Assembly (NCBI RefSeq): GCF_007644035.1
Contig: NZ_VMTV02000346.1
Coordinates: 1 to 64,000 of the forward strand
DNA: 64,000 nucleotides
Direction of reading: 5' to 3'
Source: Vogesella mureinivorans
GTDB lineage: Bacteria > Pseudomonadota > Gammaproteobacteria > Burkholderiales > Chromobacteriaceae
Numbering within the stretch: position 1 is the first letter of the stretch; each line of letters starts with the position of its first letter. The notes below the pieces were generated by a model. That model was not told where the DNA came from, did not search any database, and saw only the letters and a list, made by a program, of their open reading frames with translations. Both the position numbers and the translations under genes were made by a program. Below, piece after piece: positions 56,283 to 64,000 of this stretch.

Positions 56283-56396
56283 GCCACGAAAACACACGAA
56301 AAGCACGGACAAAGACAAAGCGCCCTTGAATAACGGGTGGCAACAACGTGCTGCCGCGATGGTTTTCTTCAGTGTCTTTCTGTGTGCTTCCGTGGC
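56283..56396. repeat. liu intergenic hairpin element 4
   Basis: GCCACGAAA at 56283 faces GCTTCCGTGGC ending 56396. Its right 48 bases (56349-56396) are identical to 56489-56536 of the next element, so the two are a tandem duplication with diverged left parts. Confidence 0.88.
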
Positions 56397-56416
56397 GATA
56401 AACAGGTTTTTTCTTT

Positions 56417-56536
56417 GCCACGGACACACACCAAAGGCAGGGGCAAGAACAAATACACAGTGCCCTTGCCTAAGGGATGGCAGCCACATGCTGCCGCGAT
56501 GGTTTTCTTCAGTGTCTTTCTGTGTGCTTCCGTGGC
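56417..56536. repeat. liu intergenic hairpin element 5
   Basis: Second tandem copy in the liuD-liuE gap. It starts GCCACGGACACAC and ends GCTTCCGTGGC. Shares a perfect 48-base direct repeat with element 4. It ends 16 bases before the liuE ATG. Confidence 0.88.
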
Positions 56537-56552
56537 CAAAAAGGATCAAAAA

Positions 56553-57440
56553 ATGACTCACGTCAAGATTGTGGAAGTCGGCCCGCGTGACGGGCTGCAA
56601 AACGAAAAACAGACCGTGCCACTGGCGGTAAAGGTCGAGCTGATTCAAAGGTTGGCCGCCAGCGGCCTGCTGAACATTGAAGCCGGGGCATTTGTGTCGC
56701 CCAAATGGGTGCCGCAGATGGCGGACAGCGACGAGGTGCTGCAAGCGCTGCAGCTGGATGGCACGGTGAACTACCCCGTTCTGGTGCCCAACGACAAGGG
56801 CATGGACGCCGCGCTGGCAGCAGGCGTGCGCGAGATTGCCGTGTTCGGCGCGGCCAGCGAAGTGTTTAGCCAGAAGAACATCAACGCCAGCATTGCCGAA
56901 AGCCTGCAGCGCTTCGAATCGGTAATGAAGCGTGCCGCTGCGGCCAAGGTACGCGTACGCGGCTATGTATCGTGCGTGGTGGGCTGCCCCTACGAAGGCG
57001 CCATCGCGCCGCGCAAGGTGGCCGAGGTGGCCAGCGCGCTGTACGACATGGGCTGTTACGAGATTTCGCTGGGCGACACCATTGGCGTGGGCACGCCGGA
57101 CAAAGTGACCGCCATGCTGGACGCCGTGACCGAGCTGGTACCGGTAGAAAAGCTGGCCGGCCATTTCCACGACACCTACGGCATGGCCATTGCCAATATC
57201 CACACCGCGCTGCAAGCCGGCGTGCATACCTTTGACAGCTCGGTGTCCGGCCTGGGCGGCTGCCCGTACGCCAAGGGGGCTTCCGGCAATGTGGCTACCG
57301 AAGACGTGGTGTATTTGCTACACGGCCTGGGCTACCACACCGGGGTGGACATGGGCACGCTTGTAGAGGCCTCGCACTTTATTGCTGCCGCACTGGGCAA
57401 GGCCCCGGGCTCGCGCCTGGCGCACGCCTGGCAGGGGTGA
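56553..57440 (+). CDS. liuE: hydroxymethylglutaryl-CoA lyase LiuE
   Basis: Cleaves HMG-CoA to acetoacetate and acetyl-CoA, the last step of leucine degradation. 295 residues, TIM barrel. [12 protein letters not shown] carries the metal-binding Asp and catalytic Arg, [10 protein letters not shown] holds two metal-ligand histidines, and [14 protein letters not shown] carries the active-site cysteine. AAGGATC precedes the ATG at 56553. Last gene of the liu operon. Confidence 0.96.
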   Translation: MTHVKIVEVGPRDGLQNEKQTVPLAVKVELIQRLAASGLLNIEAGAFVSPKWVPQMADSDEVLQALQLDGTVNYPVLVPNDKGMDAALAAGVREIAVFGAASEVFSQKNINASIAESLQRFESVMKRAAAAKVRVRGYVSCVVGCPYEGAIAPRKVAEVASALYDMGCYEISLGDTIGVGTPDKVTAMLDAVTELVPVEKLAGHFHDTYGMAIANIHTALQAGVHTFDSSVSGLGGCPYAKGASGNVATEDVVYLLHGLGYHTGVDMGTLVEASHFIAAALGKAPGSRLAHAWQG

Positions 57441-57659
57441 ATGCGCAATAATGACAAAGCATTAATACGCAAGTACTTAATAAAAAACCCCATCATTTTG
57501 CAGCAACAATTTAATATAAAAAATATTAATGTAAACAAGCTTTTAGCCGGTGCACCGCGGCAAGATTTATTGCCATCTTGCCTTGCCAAGTTTGTTTTGC
57601 CACCGTATCATGCAAGCATATCGATAAGTTCATGCTCTAGATGAGCAGGAGAATCAACC
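57441..57659. other. AT-rich spacer before the exopolysaccharide locus
   Basis: About 220 bases with strikingly low GC (AATATAAAAAATATTAATG and similar runs), unlike both neighbours. It probably holds the promoter of the following gene and may be a binding site for nucleoid proteins such as H-NS-like factors. No ORF of note and no clear liu terminator is seen. AGGAGA lies before the ATG at 57660. Confidence 0.5.
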
Positions 57660-58199
57660 ATGACCAAGAAATTTATTCTTGCTGCAGCCCTGGTGGCATC
57701 CGTGTCGTTTGCAGCCACTTTCTCTGCCGACATGACTCCGGCTCAAGTACAGGCACAGATCGCAGAAGCCGTTGCCAAAGGTGAGCCGGTAGATGCACTG
57801 ATCACCCAAGCTCTGGCTGCCAAGCTGGACGCTTCGGTAGTAGCTGCAGCCGCAGTCACTGCCGGTGCCAAGCCTGCACAAATTGCCAGCATCATGACCA
57901 AGGCTGGTGTTGACGCCCAAGCCGTAGCCAGCGCCCTGGTGGCTGCTGGTGTAACCCCGCAAGCAGCCGTAGGCAGCCTGCAGGCAGCTGGCGCAGACGC
58001 CAACACCCTGGTGCAAGTAGCTTTGGCACAAAACGTAGACCTGAACACCGTGGTAGCACCTACTGCTGCCGGCCCGGCACCTACCCAGGCAGCCGCACAG
58101 CCTACCGGTATCGGCTCGTTTGGCAATAGCCCTGCTCTGTCCTTCCCTTCCAGCCCGACTCTGGGTGGTGGTGGCGGCAGCGGTGTAAGCCGCAGCTAA
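57660..58199 (+). CDS. secreted protein of six 14-residue repeats, unknown function
   Basis: 179 residues. A signal peptide (MTKKFILAAALVASVSFAA) is followed by six tandem repeats of exactly 14 residues at 41-54, 55-68, 69-82, 83-96, 97-110 and 111-124; typical units are GAKPAQIASIMTKA, GVDAQAVASALVAA and GVTPQAAVGSLQAA. Each should form one helix with a turn at the first glycine, making a small solenoid. A Pro/Ala/Ser-rich linker follows, then GGGGGSG and a terminal SRS. No family is recognised. It stands first in the exopolysaccharide locus but has its own terminator. Confidence 0.75.
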   Translation: MTKKFILAAALVASVSFAATFSADMTPAQVQAQIAEAVAKGEPVDALITQALAAKLDASVVAAAAVTAGAKPAQIASIMTKAGVDAQAVASALVAAGVTPQAAVGSLQAAGADANTLVQVALAQNVDLNTVVAPTAAGPAPTQAAAQPTGIGSFGNSPALSFPSSPTLGGGGGSGVSRS

Positions 58200-58221
58200 G
58201 CCTGAACCGGCGCTGCTACAC

Positions 58222-58249
58222 AAAAAACCGAACGCAAGTTCGGTTTTTT
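58222..58249 (+). terminator. intrinsic terminator after the repeat protein
   Basis: AAAACCGAAC (58224-58233) and GTTCGGTTTT (58238-58247), loop GCAA, followed by more T. It separates the repeat-protein gene from the polymerase gene starting 28 bases further. Confidence 0.93.
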
Positions 58250-58276
58250 ATTGCCTATTGTTGATGGAGAAACCGC

Positions 58277-59728
58277 ATGCTGCGGACACCACACCTGCCA
58301 AAGCTGGCCTGGTGGCTGTTTTGCCTGACCCTGGTACTGATGCCGCTGCCGCTAGGCGGCAACCGCTCATGGGTGCTGCTGATTATCGCCCCCGGCCTGC
58401 TGGCTATCTGGGGCCTACTGCTAGCCAGTGACAGCAGCCGCCACCAGCTAGGCCAGGCTATCGGCCAGAGCAAGTTTCCCCTGGCCTGCCTGGCAGGCAT
58501 TGCCCTGCTGCAAACCCTACAAACCCTTACCCTGCCGGCAAGCTGGCTGGCTACCGTGTCGCCAGGCCTGGCTACCCTATGGCAGGGCCAGGGCAGCCTG
58601 TCGCTAGACCGTTTCAACACCCAGCTGTATGCCACGCTTACCCTGTGCTACACCTCCGCCTTTATATTTATCCAGTACTTTGCCCTGCAATCTGCCCGGC
58701 TGATAAAGCAGCTGCTGCTAGTACTGGTGCTGGCGGGCATTTTTCAGGCCGTAGCCGGTATCTACCTGTACTCGGTTAATGCCGACTACACGCTGTTTTA
58801 CTTTGCCCTGCACCATGTGCGCACCATTGGCACCTTTACCTACCACAACCACTACGCCTTTTACCTGGTGATGGCGCTGTGCCTGGGGCTGGGGCTGATC
58901 ATGGCCGAGCCCGCCACGCAGCAAAACGGCGGCTGGAAACAGCAGTTCAACAAGCTGCTGGCCTTTGTGGAAAGCCGCAAAATGCTGCTGCGCCTGGGGC
59001 TGATCGTCATTGTGATAGCGCTGGTGCTGACCAAATCGCGCATGGGCAATGCCGCCTTTTTTACCGCCCTGCTGGCCAGCATGGCCGTGTACCTGGCACT
59101 GGTAAAACCGCGCAATAAAAACCTGCTATGGCTGGTAGCCAGCGTGGTGATTATCGATATCGTGGTACTGGGCAGCTGGGTGGGGCTAGACAAGGTAGCC
59201 GAGCGCATAGGCAATACCGCCCTCAGCAAAGACAGCGCCACGCTTAGTGCCATGATACGCGGGCAGGAAAACAGCCCGGAATGGCCACGGGATGAATCGG
59301 TAGAAACACGTATGCTACCTGCCGATTATGCAGTAAACATTATCAAAGACTACCCAATCACCGGCACCGGTGCAGGCACATTCTATACAATTTTCCCGAC
59401 ATATAAACCTGCTACTGTAAACCAATACTACGATCATGCACACAATGATTATGTAGAGTTGCTTACAGATCATGGATTTATCGGTATTTCCCTGTTCGCC
59501 GCTCTTGTCCTGTGTGTCATAGCACGTACAATTGGGGTACTAAGGCATAGAAAATCGGCGCTAGCGAAAGGCCTTGCTTTCTCTACGATCATGGCATGTT
59601 GCGCTGCACTATTGCACAGCCTGGTGGATTTCAACCTGCAGGTTCCCACCAATGCCATGCTGTTCACCTGCATTTTAGGCTTGGGCTGGAGTGCCGGTTT
59701 CATCGAGCGGCCAGCCCGGCAGCTTTAA
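58277..59728 (+). CDS. O-antigen ligase / Wzy-type polymerase family protein
   Basis: 483 residues with about ten to twelve membrane helices. The large periplasmic loop contains NIIKDYPITGTGAGTFYTIF and YYDHAHNDYVELLTDHGFIG, the signature of the Wzy_C (O-antigen ligase/polymerase) family. In an exopolysaccharide locus it most likely polymerises repeat units rather than ligates O-antigen to lipid A. A ribosome-binding site GGAGAAACC lies before the ATG. The segment after about 59300 is AT-richer than the rest of the gene, hinting at mosaic origin. Confidence 0.85.
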   Translation: MLRTPHLPKLAWWLFCLTLVLMPLPLGGNRSWVLLIIAPGLLAIWGLLLASDSSRHQLGQAIGQSKFPLACLAGIALLQTLQTLTLPASWLATVSPGLATLWQGQGSLSLDRFNTQLYATLTLCYTSAFIFIQYFALQSARLIKQLLLVLVLAGIFQAVAGIYLYSVNADYTLFYFALHHVRTIGTFTYHNHYAFYLVMALCLGLGLIMAEPATQQNGGWKQQFNKLLAFVESRKMLLRLGLIVIVIALVLTKSRMGNAAFFTALLASMAVYLALVKPRNKNLLWLVASVVIIDIVVLGSWVGLDKVAERIGNTALSKDSATLSAMIRGQENSPEWPRDESVETRMLPADYAVNIIKDYPITGTGAGTFYTIFPTYKPATVNQYYDHAHNDYVELLTDHGFIGISLFAALVLCVIARTIGVLRHRKSALAKGLAFSTIMACCAALLHSLVDFNLQVPTNAMLFTCILGLGWSAGFIERPARQL

Positions 59729-59764
59729 TATCTGAATTTTTATCGAATAATGTGGAGCCCCACC

Positions 59765-61006
59765 ATGTACAAACTCACCCCTATGGCTCTGGCACTGTCG
59801 CTGCTGAGTGGCTATGCCGTGGCGCAATCTGCCCCTAATGCTGCCATTCCGCAGCAGCACGATATCTATAAATCCTTTGACACCTACAAGCCTAACGAGC
59901 AAGCCGACCCGGACGGCGCCATGCGCGTGGGTAACTTTTTCCTGTACCCGCGTGTAGGCGTAAGCGTAGGCCACGACGACAACGTTACTGCCGTAAACAG
60001 CAAAAAAGTGTCGTCTGCGGTATGGAACCTGAGCCCGGCAGCCCTGCTGGAACGCACCAACGGTGGCGACCGCTACACCCTGGGCTACAGCGGCTCGTAT
60101 ACCCAGTACGCCAACAGCAGCAACGACAACACCGATCTGCATGAATTCCAGGGCCAGGCCGCCGTGCAGTACGACGACCGCCTGAACACCCTGTTCCGCG
60201 CAGGTGTACTGCTCAGTGCCGACCCACGCGAAACCACCGACCGCGCCAGCGCTGCCAAGCCGGACGAGTTCCGCAATAGCTACACCGGCTACCTGGTAGG
60301 CTACGGCGCACCAGAAGCCCAAGGCCGCCTGGAAGCGGAAATCAACTACAACAACAAGCGCTACACCAATAACCGCGCCACCACAGCAGACGGCGATTTC
60401 GCCGCGCTGGATACCGCCGGCCGCTTTTACTACCGCGTAGCCCCCAACAGCAAAGTGTTTGTAGAAGGCCGCTACACCGACTACGACTACAAGCTGGCCA
60501 GCCCGGACCAGGACAGCACCGAACAGCGCGTGCTGCTGGGCGTCACCTGGGAAGCCACTGCTGCCACCCAGGGCACCGTGAAGGCCGGTAACCTGAAAAA
60601 AGACTTTGCCCAAGCCAGCCGCCGCGACTTTAGCGGCCTGACCTGGGAGGGTGCCGTACGCTGGTCGCCAGTGGAATACTCGGTAGTAGACCTGAACACC
60701 CGCCGCGCTACCGATGATTCCAGCGGTACCGGCGACTACATCAAGCGCAGCAGCTACGGCCTGCAGTGGAACCACAAGCTGACCGACCTGTTCTCTACCG
60801 TACTGGGCTACACCTACACCGATTCCAAATACGTAGGTGCCACCCGCCACGACAAGAACAAGAGCTACAAAGCCGGCGTAGCCTACGACGCCCGCCGCTG
60901 GATGAAGGTATCGCTGGAGTGGACCACGGCAGACAACAACTCCACCGTGCAAGACAAAAGCTTCAAGCGCAACGTGATCATGCTCAATACCCTGATTGGA
61001 CTGTAA
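59765..61006 (+). CDS. outer membrane beta-barrel protein of the exopolysaccharide locus
   Basis: 413 residues. Signal peptide to about SGYAVAQS. The remainder is a series of alternating strands with aromatic ends (GDRYTLGYSGSYTQYANSS; GRFYYRVAPNSKVFVEGRYTD split), as in the BBP2/EpsL/VpsM-type barrels that accompany polysaccharide secretion. The C-terminus ends in leucine with VIMLNTLIGL rather than the classical phenylalanine. Start MYKLTPMALALSLL with GGAG ahead. It is four bases from the export gene, so they form one operon. Probably an outer-membrane channel or scaffold. Confidence 0.85.
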   Translation: MYKLTPMALALSLLSGYAVAQSAPNAAIPQQHDIYKSFDTYKPNEQADPDGAMRVGNFFLYPRVGVSVGHDDNVTAVNSKKVSSAVWNLSPAALLERTNGGDRYTLGYSGSYTQYANSSNDNTDLHEFQGQAAVQYDDRLNTLFRAGVLLSADPRETTDRASAAKPDEFRNSYTGYLVGYGAPEAQGRLEAEINYNNKRYTNNRATTADGDFAALDTAGRFYYRVAPNSKVFVEGRYTDYDYKLASPDQDSTEQRVLLGVTWEATAATQGTVKAGNLKKDFAQASRRDFSGLTWEGAVRWSPVEYSVVDLNTRRATDDSSGTGDYIKRSSYGLQWNHKLTDLFSTVLGYTYTDSKYVGATRHDKNKSYKAGVAYDARRWMKVSLEWTTADNNSTVQDKSFKRNVIMLNTLIGL

Positions 61007-61009
61007 TTC

Positions 61010-61612
61010 ATGGCCCTGAATGCCTTTCAACGTAGCTCTACGCTGAAATGCTGGCTGTCTGCATGCCTGCTCGCTGTAGCAGGCATGCAGCCTTTGGCAG
61101 CCAGTGCCCAGACTACCCTGCAAGTGCCTGCCAATGCCGCCAGCCTGTTTTCCACCTACCAGCTGGGTGCGGGCGACATGCTTACCATCCGCGTGCTGGG
61201 CGAGCCGGAACTGACACTGGAAAAAATCCGCCTGACCGACGCCGGTACGCTGTCTTACCCAGTGCTGGGTGAAATACGCCTGCTGGGCCTGACCGTAGGC
61301 GAGCTGGAAAAAATCATTACCGACGGCCTGCGCGGCCGCTACCTGAAAAACCCGCAGGTATCCGTGCAAATGGACGAATACCGCCCGTTTTACGTAAACG
61401 GCCTGGTAGAAAAACCGGGCAGCTACCCCTACCAGCCAGCCCTTACCGTGCGCAAAGCCGCCTCTATTGCTGGCGGGCTGAAGATACGTGCCTCGGTAGA
61501 CAAGGTTTATGTGATTCGTGCCAACGACAAAAACCAGGACGCCATCAAAGCCGATATGAACACGCCCATCTACCCGGGCGATACGGTCATTGTGGAACAA
61601 AGCTTTTTCTGA
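61010..61612 (+). CDS. polysaccharide export protein, Wza-like (SLBB)
   Basis: 200 residues, a short form of the Wza family. A signal peptide ends near AASAQ, without a lipobox cysteine, so it is not lipidated. The poly_export domain covers YQLGAGDMLTIRVLGEPELTLEKIRLTDAGTLSYPVLG (split here) and is followed by one SLBB domain with FYVNGLVEKPGSYPY. Wza proteins of E. coli are nearly twice as long and end in a membrane helix; the short type works with a separate barrel, here the gene before it. Confidence 0.9.
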   Translation: MALNAFQRSSTLKCWLSACLLAVAGMQPLAASAQTTLQVPANAASLFSTYQLGAGDMLTIRVLGEPELTLEKIRLTDAGTLSYPVLGEIRLLGLTVGELEKIITDGLRGRYLKNPQVSVQMDEYRPFYVNGLVEKPGSYPYQPALTVRKAASIAGGLKIRASVDKVYVIRANDKNQDAIKADMNTPIYPGDTVIVEQSFF

Positions 61613-61653
61613 TCGAAATGCTGATAGTGCGCTAAACCGCGCGGAGATACCGA

Positions 61654-63882
61654 ATGTCGCTTTTTGGTGAAGAAACCAAACCCCAAGCCCAGGCCGCCAA
61701 GCCTGCGCTGCTGCTGCAGGACAACGACCAGCAGCACACCTCGCCCCTGCTGGAATACTGGCGCATAGTCAACGCCAAAAAATGGGGCATTCTGGCCCTG
61801 GGCGTAGCCGTAGCTGCCGTAGCCCTGGTCACCACCCAGGCCATGCGGCCAACCTACCGCGCCACCGCCGAAGTACTGATAGAAGCCAACAAAGCCAAAG
61901 TACTGTCTATCGACGAGGTATACGGCGGCGTAGGCAGCAACCGTGAATACTTCCAGACCCAGGCCGAAATCATGAAATCGCGCGAGGTAGCCCTGCGCGC
62001 CATCAAGAAACTGAAGCTGTGGGAGCACCCCGACTACAACCCGCGCCTGGAAAAACCGCCAGTACACCAACCGGTGCTGGACATGCTGGGCATGGAGCGC
62101 AAGCCGCAGCCACAGTGGAACGAAGACCTGCTGGCCGCCGCCGTATACCAGCAAATCGCCCTGGGTAAAGACCTGAATATCGAGCTGGTACGCCTGAGCC
62201 AGCTGGTAAACGTGTCGTTTGATTCTACCGATGCCAAAATCGCCGCCGACTTTGCCAACGCCGTAGGCGAAGCCTACATAGAGAACGACCGCGAAGCGCG
62301 CTTCAAGATGACCCAGCAAGCCAGCGACTGGCTGCAAAACCGCACCAAGAGCCTGCGCGAAGCCCTGGAAACCTCCGAGCGCAAACTGCAAGGCTACCGC
62401 GAGCGCGCCGGTGTAATTACCGTAGACGCCAGCAACCAGTTTGGTACCGGCAAGCTGATTGAAGAAGTAACCCAGCGCCTGGTAGAAGCCCGCATGCGCC
62501 GTGCCGAAGCCGAAAACGCCTACAACCAGATACGCGGCGGCAAAGTGCAAGACCTGGGCTCGCTGCCTGCCGTGATCCGCAACCCGCTGGTAGCCGAAGC
62601 CAAGAAACAGCTGGCCGACGCCGAGCGCAAACACGCCGACATGTCGCAGCGCTATGGCCCGGAACACCCGCGCATGGTGCAGGCAGAAGCCGAGCTGCAA
62701 TCGGCACGGGATAGCGCCAAGCGCCAGATCAACAGCATTGTGGCCAGCGTAACCAACGAGTACGAAGTAGCCCGCGCCACCGAGCGCAGCCTGGAAGGCA
62801 CCCTGGGCCAGGCACGTGGCGGCGCGCAAACCGACAACCGCAAAAACTTTGAGCTAGCCGTACTGGAACGCGAAGTAGCGTCCAACCGCCAGCTGTACGA
62901 CATGTTTGTGACCCGCGCCAAAGAAACCGCCGCCTCGCAAGACCTGCAAAGCAGCGTTGGCCGCATCGTAGACAGCGCCGAAGTACCCGAAAAACCGGTA
63001 GCGCCGAAAAAAGCCCAGGTCACCCTGATGGCCTTTGTACTGGCCCTGCTGCTGGGTGCTGCCACCGCCCTGCTGCGCGCCCGCCTGGACAACACGCTGA
63101 AGCTGCCGGCCGACGTGGAAAGCAAGGTAAAACAGCCACTGCTGTCTACCTTCCCCATGCTGGACAAAAAACAGCGCCAGCAAGCTGCCCTGCTGAGCCA
63201 GCAAGACCCGCACACCCCGTTTGCCGAGGCCGTGCGCACCGCCAAAACCGGCGTGCTGCTGTCTGATATCGACCAGGAACGCCGTGTACTGCTGGTAACG
63301 TCCAGCGTGGCGGGCGAAGGCAAGACCACCACGTCTTGCAACCTGGCGCTGTCGCTATCGCAAAACAAACGCACCCTGCTGATAGACGCCGACATGCGCC
63401 GCCCGTCGGTAGCCGCATCGCTGGGGCTAGACCCGCACGCCGCCGGCCTGTCCGACCTGATAGCCGGTACCAAACAGCTGGCCGACGTACTGCAACAGCT
63501 GCCAAACAGCCAGGTAGACCTGATCAGCGCCGGCACCCTGCCGCCCAACCCGCTGGACCTGCTGCTGTCGCGCCGTTTTGACGAGCTGCTGGCCACGCTG
63601 AAACAGCAGTACGAAATGATCATTATCGACAGCGCACCGTGCGAAATGGTCAGCGACGCAGTAGCCCTGGCACCCAAAGCCACCGGCCTGATCTATGTAG
63701 TACGCGCCGGTGAAACCGCCGCCCCGCTGGTAGTAAAAGGCACCCGCCGCCTGCAACGCGCCGGTGGCCACCTGCTGGGCATTGTGCTGAACGGCGTAGA
63801 CCTGAAACAGGCCGAACGCTATGGCGACTACGGCACCTACGGCCAGTACTACGGCAACTATGGCGCCCCCGCCAAAAAGTAA
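61654..63882 (+). CDS. Wzc-type polysaccharide co-polymerase and BY-kinase
   Basis: 742-residue inner-membrane protein with two membrane helices (about 45-64 and 450-470) bounding a long periplasmic coiled region, followed by a cytoplasmic tyrosine kinase. Walker A is VAGEGKTTTSCNL, Walker A' is LLIDADMRRPS, and Walker B is IIIDSAP. The C-terminus has the tyrosine cluster YGDYGTYGQYYGNYGAP that is autophosphorylated in BY-kinases. It controls polymer length and export with the Wza-like protein. A copy of the dispersed 9-mer falls at 61845 and another at 62956. Confidence 0.94.
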   Translation: MSLFGEETKPQAQAAKPALLLQDNDQQHTSPLLEYWRIVNAKKWGILALGVAVAAVALVTTQAMRPTYRATAEVLIEANKAKVLSIDEVYGGVGSNREYFQTQAEIMKSREVALRAIKKLKLWEHPDYNPRLEKPPVHQPVLDMLGMERKPQPQWNEDLLAAAVYQQIALGKDLNIELVRLSQLVNVSFDSTDAKIAADFANAVGEAYIENDREARFKMTQQASDWLQNRTKSLREALETSERKLQGYRERAGVITVDASNQFGTGKLIEEVTQRLVEARMRRAEAENAYNQIRGGKVQDLGSLPAVIRNPLVAEAKKQLADAERKHADMSQRYGPEHPRMVQAEAELQSARDSAKRQINSIVASVTNEYEVARATERSLEGTLGQARGGAQTDNRKNFELAVLEREVASNRQLYDMFVTRAKETAASQDLQSSVGRIVDSAEVPEKPVAPKKAQVTLMAFVLALLLGAATALLRARLDNTLKLPADVESKVKQPLLSTFPMLDKKQRQQAALLSQQDPHTPFAEAVRTAKTGVLLSDIDQERRVLLVTSSVAGEGKTTTSCNLALSLSQNKRTLLIDADMRRPSVAASLGLDPHAAGLSDLIAGTKQLADVLQQLPNSQVDLISAGTLPPNPLDLLLSRRFDELLATLKQQYEMIIIDSAPCEMVSDAVALAPKATGLIYVVRAGETAAPLVVKGTRRLQRAGGHLLGIVLNGVDLKQAERYGDYGTYGQYYGNYGAPAKK

Positions 63883-63891
63883 GGCCCCCGC

Positions 63892-64000
63892 GTGATAGAC
63901 GTACACTGCCACCTGCTGCCGGGCGTAGATGACGGCCCGGCAGACCTGGCCGCCGCCCTGGCGCTGGTAAAAGCCAGCGCCAGCAACGGCATACGCCAGG
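63892..64000 (+). CDS. PHP-type protein-tyrosine phosphatase (CpsB/YwqE-like), partial
   Basis: Only the first 36 codons are in the window. GTG start at 63892 gives VIDVHCHLLPGVDDGPADL, the metal-binding HCH motif and GVDDG loop of CpsB/YwqE phosphatases, which dephosphorylate the Wzc tyrosine tail. Starts nine bases after the kinase stop, the normal kinase-phosphatase order. Confidence 0.88.
   Translation, partial: MIDVHCHLLPGVDDGPADLAAALALVKASASNGIRQ

Noticed and set aside
56283-56536. Tandem direct repeats that could suggest a CRISPR array
   Set aside because: Only two 48-base copies, palindromic and part of a family in the other liu gaps; no regular spacers and no cas genes.

Overview
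The window is a GC-rich (roughly 60-65% by eye) chromosomal segment of a betaproteobacterium. Gene content (a second, longer infA; the rne | rluC-HAD-Rieske-sppA layout; a bpt-aat-fur chain; bamE-dapB) fits the Neisseriales, most likely a Chromobacteriaceae-type organism. Genus and species cannot be fixed from the sequence alone. Most of it is tightly packed housekeeping and catabolic DNA. No insertion sequence, prophage or CRISPR array was seen.

Layout. 1-12.4 kb: tRNA-Asn, RNase E and a divergent rluC-phosphatase-Rieske-sppA run, an orphan flagellar stator gene motD, a nitroreductase, pyrD, the bpt-aat-fur overlap chain, and bamE-dapB. 12.4-16.4 kb: a lower-GC accessory patch with a small lipoprotein, an ArsI/CadI-type metalloenzyme paired with a SigZ-like ECF sigma factor, and a large SUKH (SMI1/KNR4) protein, bracketed by two REP-like palindromes. 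16.4-27.8 kb: one co-directional urea module, urtABCDE then ureDABCEFG then hupE, which imports urea, hydrolyses it with a nickel urease and probably imports the nickel. 28-35 kb: two small membrane proteins, a quinone-reductase-like oxidoreductase with a divergent LysR regulator, and a two-component system whose kinase is fused to an NCS1-type permease. 35-40 kb: spoVR-yeaH-prkA stress module. 40-47.7 kb: PilZ/Nudix/DUF2062 genes, a 594-residue acyl-CoA dehydrogenase, a diguanylate cyclase, a flavin reductase, infA and small unknowns. 47.7-57.4 kb: the leucine/isovalerate degradation regulon (acyl-CoA synthetase, liuR, liuABCDE) with two LiuR-type operators. 57.4-64 kb: start of an exopolysaccharide locus (repeat protein, Wzy/WaaL-type protein, beta-barrel, Wza-type export protein, Wzc-type kinase, start of a PHP phosphatase).

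The most striking signal is not a gene. The 9-mer GCGGCCAAC (core TGCGGCCAACC) occurs 51 times by manual count on the two strands, about once per 1.25 kb, against about one expected from base composition. It is common between genes and twice forms close inverted pairs, one followed by a T-run like a terminator. This is how DNA uptake sequences behave in Neisseria and Pasteurellaceae, but the word differs from the Neisseria DUS I know. Other points of note are a family of long hairpin elements filling every gap of the liu operon, a permease-kinase fusion, an apparent attenuator between urtA and urtB, and a secreted protein built of six 14-residue repeats at the head of the exopolysaccharide locus.
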